64,000 nucleotides of DNA. Origin: Trypanosoma brucei gambiense DAL972 (taxonomy: Eukaryota; Euglenozoa; Kinetoplastea; Trypanosomatida; Trypanosomatidae). This document shows, in pieces, positions 59,591-64,000 of this stretch. A model generated the notes under the pieces. The model saw only the letters and a program-made list of their open reading frames with translations. It made no database searches and had not been told where the DNA came from. The translations under genes were made by a program, and so were the position numbers. The stretch is from assembly GCF_000210295.1 (NCBI RefSeq), contig NC_026742.1:1116001-1180000 (forward strand), read 5' to 3'. Within the stretch, counting starts at the first letter, position 1. Every line of letters starts with the position of its first letter.

Positions 59591-60909
59591 TGGTGGTGGT
59601 ACTAATCCTGGTGGTGAGAGGGAGAAGAAAGGTTAACTAATCATTATGGTAGCATACTTTGTTGGTGATAACTCACATAACGTAAGTATTCAAACCACAT
59701 GGTATAACTGCTTTGTTGAAGCAAAGGTAAAACAACAAGGAAACAACAAGGCTTATTTGGCATCATCCCTGTTCTGTGGTAAATTAAGAATTTATGGCTC
59801 TCACCAGCACCATATCCAGTAGAGAAGAACATTATCAAAACTGTAAAAGAAAACCCTCAAAGAGTACCTCATTAGAGCAACCACGTTGTCGTGGCAGATA
59901 CTGCGGCCAAATGTGCACAGTAACACAACGATAAATTTCAATATAACTATCTACGAGCAGCAAAAAGGAGAGTAGAAAAAGCAGTGGTAACCACAACAAG
60001 TGAATCAGCACCCCATACAATAGACGAGAACACAGCGCTTTTATTGATGCATGCGTGTCGGGGGAAGTCTTTTATATTGTGAAGGGACAAATAGAAAAAA
60101 ACAACAACACTCCCAATCACACATATACGGTACAGGGTTTCTGTTCCCCCATGCTGACCTTTCACGTATCACCTTTATTGTTTCCCTCTTCCCTCCCTTC
60201 TGTTGTTTGCCTGCAACAACAGTGTTACGGTTAATGAAAATTTACAGCCTACCACACCTGTACATTCATTTCAGCACGAGCTGAGATGTAGGCAAGTCTT
60301 TCATATGTTTGTCGTTCACACGTCGTGTACCCCTCAACTGATTTTTCTCTTGAAGAAACTTCATCACACATCTAAGTTTCATGTAAACGTATGTATCGCG
60401 GTGTGTAAATTGACGAACGCACGGTATACTTGTTAATATGCCCGAAGAAGAGTGATAATTAATATACGTTTTAACTGATGATTGTAACAAAAATACGATC
60501 GCTGAAGGGGAAGAAAAAAATAACAGCTTTCATATATATATATATATGTTTTCGCTGAGGTGCGGTTTATTCGCTGCACGGTACCATAAGAAATATACTT
60601 ATTATTGAAGACAATTAAAATCTTATTTGTTCAGAATAAGTAAGTGAAAAGAATTTTACTATTATTGGGAGAGTATTTTCTTTTTTAAGGAAGGGTAATT
60701 ATTCGATTCCCTTTTTTTCCTAGAAGCAGCCCTGCCCAACCATTACTATCACTAGATCCTTCGTGGGCTCAAAATAGCTTTACGCTAAGCCAGGCGGACC
60801 AAACAAATAGAAAATTAAGATTTGAGGCACACTTTCCGTATTACGATGTCTTCCGACAAAAAATAATATATACTCAGCTATGCGGCTGAGGAGGCCACCC
60901 ACCTATGAA
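59591..60909. other. SLS spacer between copies 1 and 2
   Basis: The first 800 bp (to about 60420) match other units, with variants shared with the copy 3/4 spacer. From 60421 to the copy-1 3' end the sequence is unique, AT-rich, with (TA)n at about 60533-60547. Confidence 0.7.
59608..59632 (-). promoter_or_regulatory. Spliced-leader acceptor, SLS copy 2
   Basis: Same tract as copy 8. AG at 59608-59609. Confidence 0.75.
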
Positions 60910-62295
<1,386 letters not shown>

Positions 62296-63234
62296 TTACT
62301 TGCTCAACTCAGAACACCTGAAGTATTGTGTCGCTTCTTCTAAGAGTGTAGCTGCATTGTTTGATGTTATACCTTTCAGTCCTCTGCGAAGACTATCGAC
62401 GCTGTCACACCATGGTGTGGCATTTAACTGCATGAGAAGCGGAAGCTTCCGTGCTGTACTGCTTTTCCACAATTTCAACTTTTCCTGTTCTTGAAGTTCC
62501 GTGTTTAATGCATTTAGCAGTCCTATCGTTGCCGCGTTTACTTCGGCTAGCGGTGTGACATCGGTATTGCCGTCTATCGGTTGTGCAAGATCGTCTGTAT
62601 ATAGCTTGTAGCGATTCATAATGAAGTCAGGCTTTATTGTTTTGAGCATAAACTGAGTGTTCGTCCTACATCCAATGGCAAGAATGCAAAGGGCACGCAC
62701 CGCCGTGTCGTACGGCAGAACGCCACTAATTGCCTTCTCAATCACACCCTTGCATAAAAGCTCCGACTCAAAGCGATCGTCACTTCTTTTTGCGGTTTCG
62801 TGGGCGTCTGCGCTGCAAACAAAGAGATTCCTGTGCAAATTACACCAACTGTCGAATAAATCTGCAATGTAAAAATAGGGTATATCCTCTGAAATGTGCT
62901 CTTCTAACCAGGAAATCTGTCCTGGAACTTCGCATTCCCCCAGCAGCTGTTCAAACGTCCACCGCGCCTCGGCAGCGGAGCCGCTGCCATACCGTTCAAT
63001 GATTTCCTCCAATACCTCTTTCTTATAGCCGTATTTCTCGCTGAACGACACCGGTAAAATCCACTCCTGAAGGAATAAATGAAGCTTAAGTGTCCCTACG
63101 TGCAGGGCACGAAGGTTCGCTTCACTAATAAGTCCCTTGTCCTCAACGAAACCTAAGCCACACCAACCGGCAGTAAAGCCCCCTACAAGAGATAATACAC
63201 CTTTCCCTGTGACATACAACGACCTAGGCGACAT
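62296..63234 (-). CDS. Hypothetical protein, 312 aa
   Basis: Not recognised. Near the N-terminus is one moderately hydrophobic glycine-rich stretch (V-L-S-L-V-G-G-F-T-A-G-W-C-G-L-G-F, about 13-29) that could be a membrane segment or import signal. The rest is soluble and mostly helical, with acidic helices (V-L-E-E-I-I-E-R-Y), W-L-E-E-H-I-S-E-D-I-P-Y-F-Y, and many Cys (C-I-L-A-I-G-C and others) that form no clear metal motif. The clean ATG at 63232-63234 and the single-copy position just upstream of the array suggest an ordinary conserved kinetoplastid gene. Confidence 0.75.
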   Translation of the reverse strand: MSPRSLYVTGKGVLSLVGGFTAGWCGLGFVEDKGLISEANLRALHVGTLKLHLFLQEWILPVSFSEKYGYKKEVLEEIIERYGSGSAAEARWTFEQLLGECEVPGQISWLEEHISEDIPYFYIADLFDSWCNLHRNLFVCSADAHETAKRSDDRFESELLCKGVIEKAISGVLPYDTAVRALCILAIGCRTNTQFMLKTIKPDFIMNRYKLYTDDLAQPIDGNTDVTPLAEVNAATIGLLNALNTELQEQEKLKLWKSSTARKLPLLMQLNATPWCDSVDSLRRGLKGITSNNAATLLEEATQYFRCSELSK

Positions 63235-63584
63235 ATTGAATTTCTAATAAATGAATGTGACGTGTGAAGCGCGATAGGAAAACACACTCGAAATCTTACA
63301 TGAAACAGACGAAGAAGGGGGAAAGTGCTGAAAGAGCCTGTCGTGCACTACACCGCTTCCACAAAATAACTCAACCAGCACCGGCTATGCCCCATGCATA
63401 CATTTGCCCCAATTTCACCTCCAACAATCCTCGTCACAGTGTTTCGTGATGGTTTGCGGAATACACGGTCAATCCTGTACGCACCGGTTTAAAGTTTGCT
63501 ACTTCTGCGAAGGGAGAGAGAGAAAAACAAAACAACCTCCTGCAACTGATCATCAAAGTGAAGAGAGGTTACGTGCATGTAGCG
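63235..63584. other. Intergenic region
   Basis: Spacer between the PEX13-like gene and the 312-aa gene. No gene seen. Confidence 0.5.
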
Positions 63585-64000
63585 CTAACGAGTAAGCCTT
63601 TTTGCCAGCATCACTGCAAGCAGCAGAAATAGTAATCTTCTCAGGACACCGAAAATTGGGTGGCTTTGCTTTTCTTGTTTCCGGTGCCTGGAGGGTCTGC
63701 GGCGGGTACCTGACACAGCGCTTTCTCTGCTGGAGTCGGTGCCCTTTGGCAGCTCCACCCATCTACCCGCCTCGTCCATATACATACCAGATTTCAGTTT
63801 ATTGTACTGTTGACTCATGCCAATGTAATTTCCCATAAACTGAAGCGCACTCCCAAACGTCATTTGAATGACACCCGCAAACATCCCGCACATCTCCAAA
63901 AGACGCCCTACGAGCATGAAAGTCATTTGACTGCGCTGAAAGTCTTCTGACATCCCCATGCCGTACATACCAGGCATACCTAGCCCACCGTATAAGCCAC
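63585..64000 (-). CDS. PEX13: PEX13-like glycosomal import protein, 3' part only
   Basis: The frame is open through the window edge, so the N-terminus is missing. The visible 137 residues start with a Gly/Tyr/Met-rich stretch (G-L-Y-G-G-L-G-M-P-G-M-Y-G-M-G), as in the YGG-rich N-terminal part of PEX13. Then come F-A-G-V-I-Q-M-T-F and N-Y-I-G-M-S-Q-Q-Y-N-K-L-K, corresponding to the human PEX13 helical region, and a basic linker. The end S-H-P-I-F-G-V-L-R-R-L-L-F-L-L-L-A-V-M-L-A-K-R-L is the equivalent of the PEX13 S-W-P-I-F membrane segment. PEX13 forms the docking and translocation pore for PTS proteins, here into glycosomes. No SH3 domain follows, which fits the short second trypanosome paralogue (PEX13.2). 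Confidence 0.75.
   Translation of the reverse strand, partial: GLYGGLGMPGMYGMGMSEDFQRSQMTFMLVGRLLEMCGMFAGVIQMTFGSALQFMGNYIGMSQQYNKLKSGMYMDEAGRWVELPKGTDSSRESAVSGTRRRPSRHRKQEKQSHPIFGVLRRLLFLLLAVMLAKRLTR

Overview
The window reads as one stretch of a kinetoplastid polycistronic transcription unit, almost certainly from Trypanosoma brucei or a very close relative. Every supportable gene lies on the minus strand. No gene needs an intron. Several starts are preceded by a pyrimidine tract and an AG that look like spliced-leader acceptors, and the intergenic DNA is rich in homopolymers and TA/CA microsatellites. The diagnostic content is a poly(A)-binding protein (26-28 kb) followed by a tandem array of sphingolipid synthases (45-62 kb). 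From memory, this pairing matches T. brucei chromosome 9, with PABP1 and the SLS1-SLS4 locus. Transcription runs from 64 kb down to 1 kb.

Layout in transcription order. 64.0-62.3 kb: the 3' part of a PEX13-like peroxin and an unrecognised 312-aa protein. 62.1-45.2 kb: eight sphingolipid synthase copies, one interrupted by a 100-N gap, in repeat units of about 2.3 kb. Head-group specificity residues predict the order IPC, EPC, SM/EPC x3, EPC, SM/EPC (gapped), SM/EPC, which is an expansion of a 1-2-3-4 ancestral array. 44.5-43.7 kb: a PSP1-domain protein. 43.7-36.9 kb: about 6.8 kb with no credible gene, AT-rich and full of simple repeats. 36.9-30.2 kb: a MOK/RCK-type kinase, a large probable mitochondrial protein and a 482-aa unknown. 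30.2-26.1 kb: a long intergenic or leader region and PABP with an A-rich leader.

25.4-1.3 kb is dense with housekeeping genes: a disordered 566-aa unknown, a Vms1/ANKZF1-type VLRF1 protein, a zinc-ribbon/EF-hand-like protein, a coiled-coil protein, protein-only RNase P, ribosomal protein eL37, ALG11 mannosyltransferase, Exo70, a 343-aa unknown, an orphan GTPase, a 619-aa fusion of a permuted NlpC/P60-like domain to a six-helix membrane region, the mitochondrial ribosome-assembly GTPase MTG1, a coiled-coil protein, the tRNA m7G46 methyltransferase and a 57-aa single-span membrane microprotein. A MYCBP (AMY-1) homologue lies nearest the left end.

As is usual in trypanosomes, neighbouring genes are not functionally grouped. 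The exceptions are the SLS array, which forms one sphingolipid head-group module, and a loose excess of RNA and translation factors (PABP, PSP1 protein, PRORP, TrmB, Vms1, eL37, MTG1). I saw no tRNA or rRNA genes, CRISPR arrays, retrotransposons or VSG sequences.
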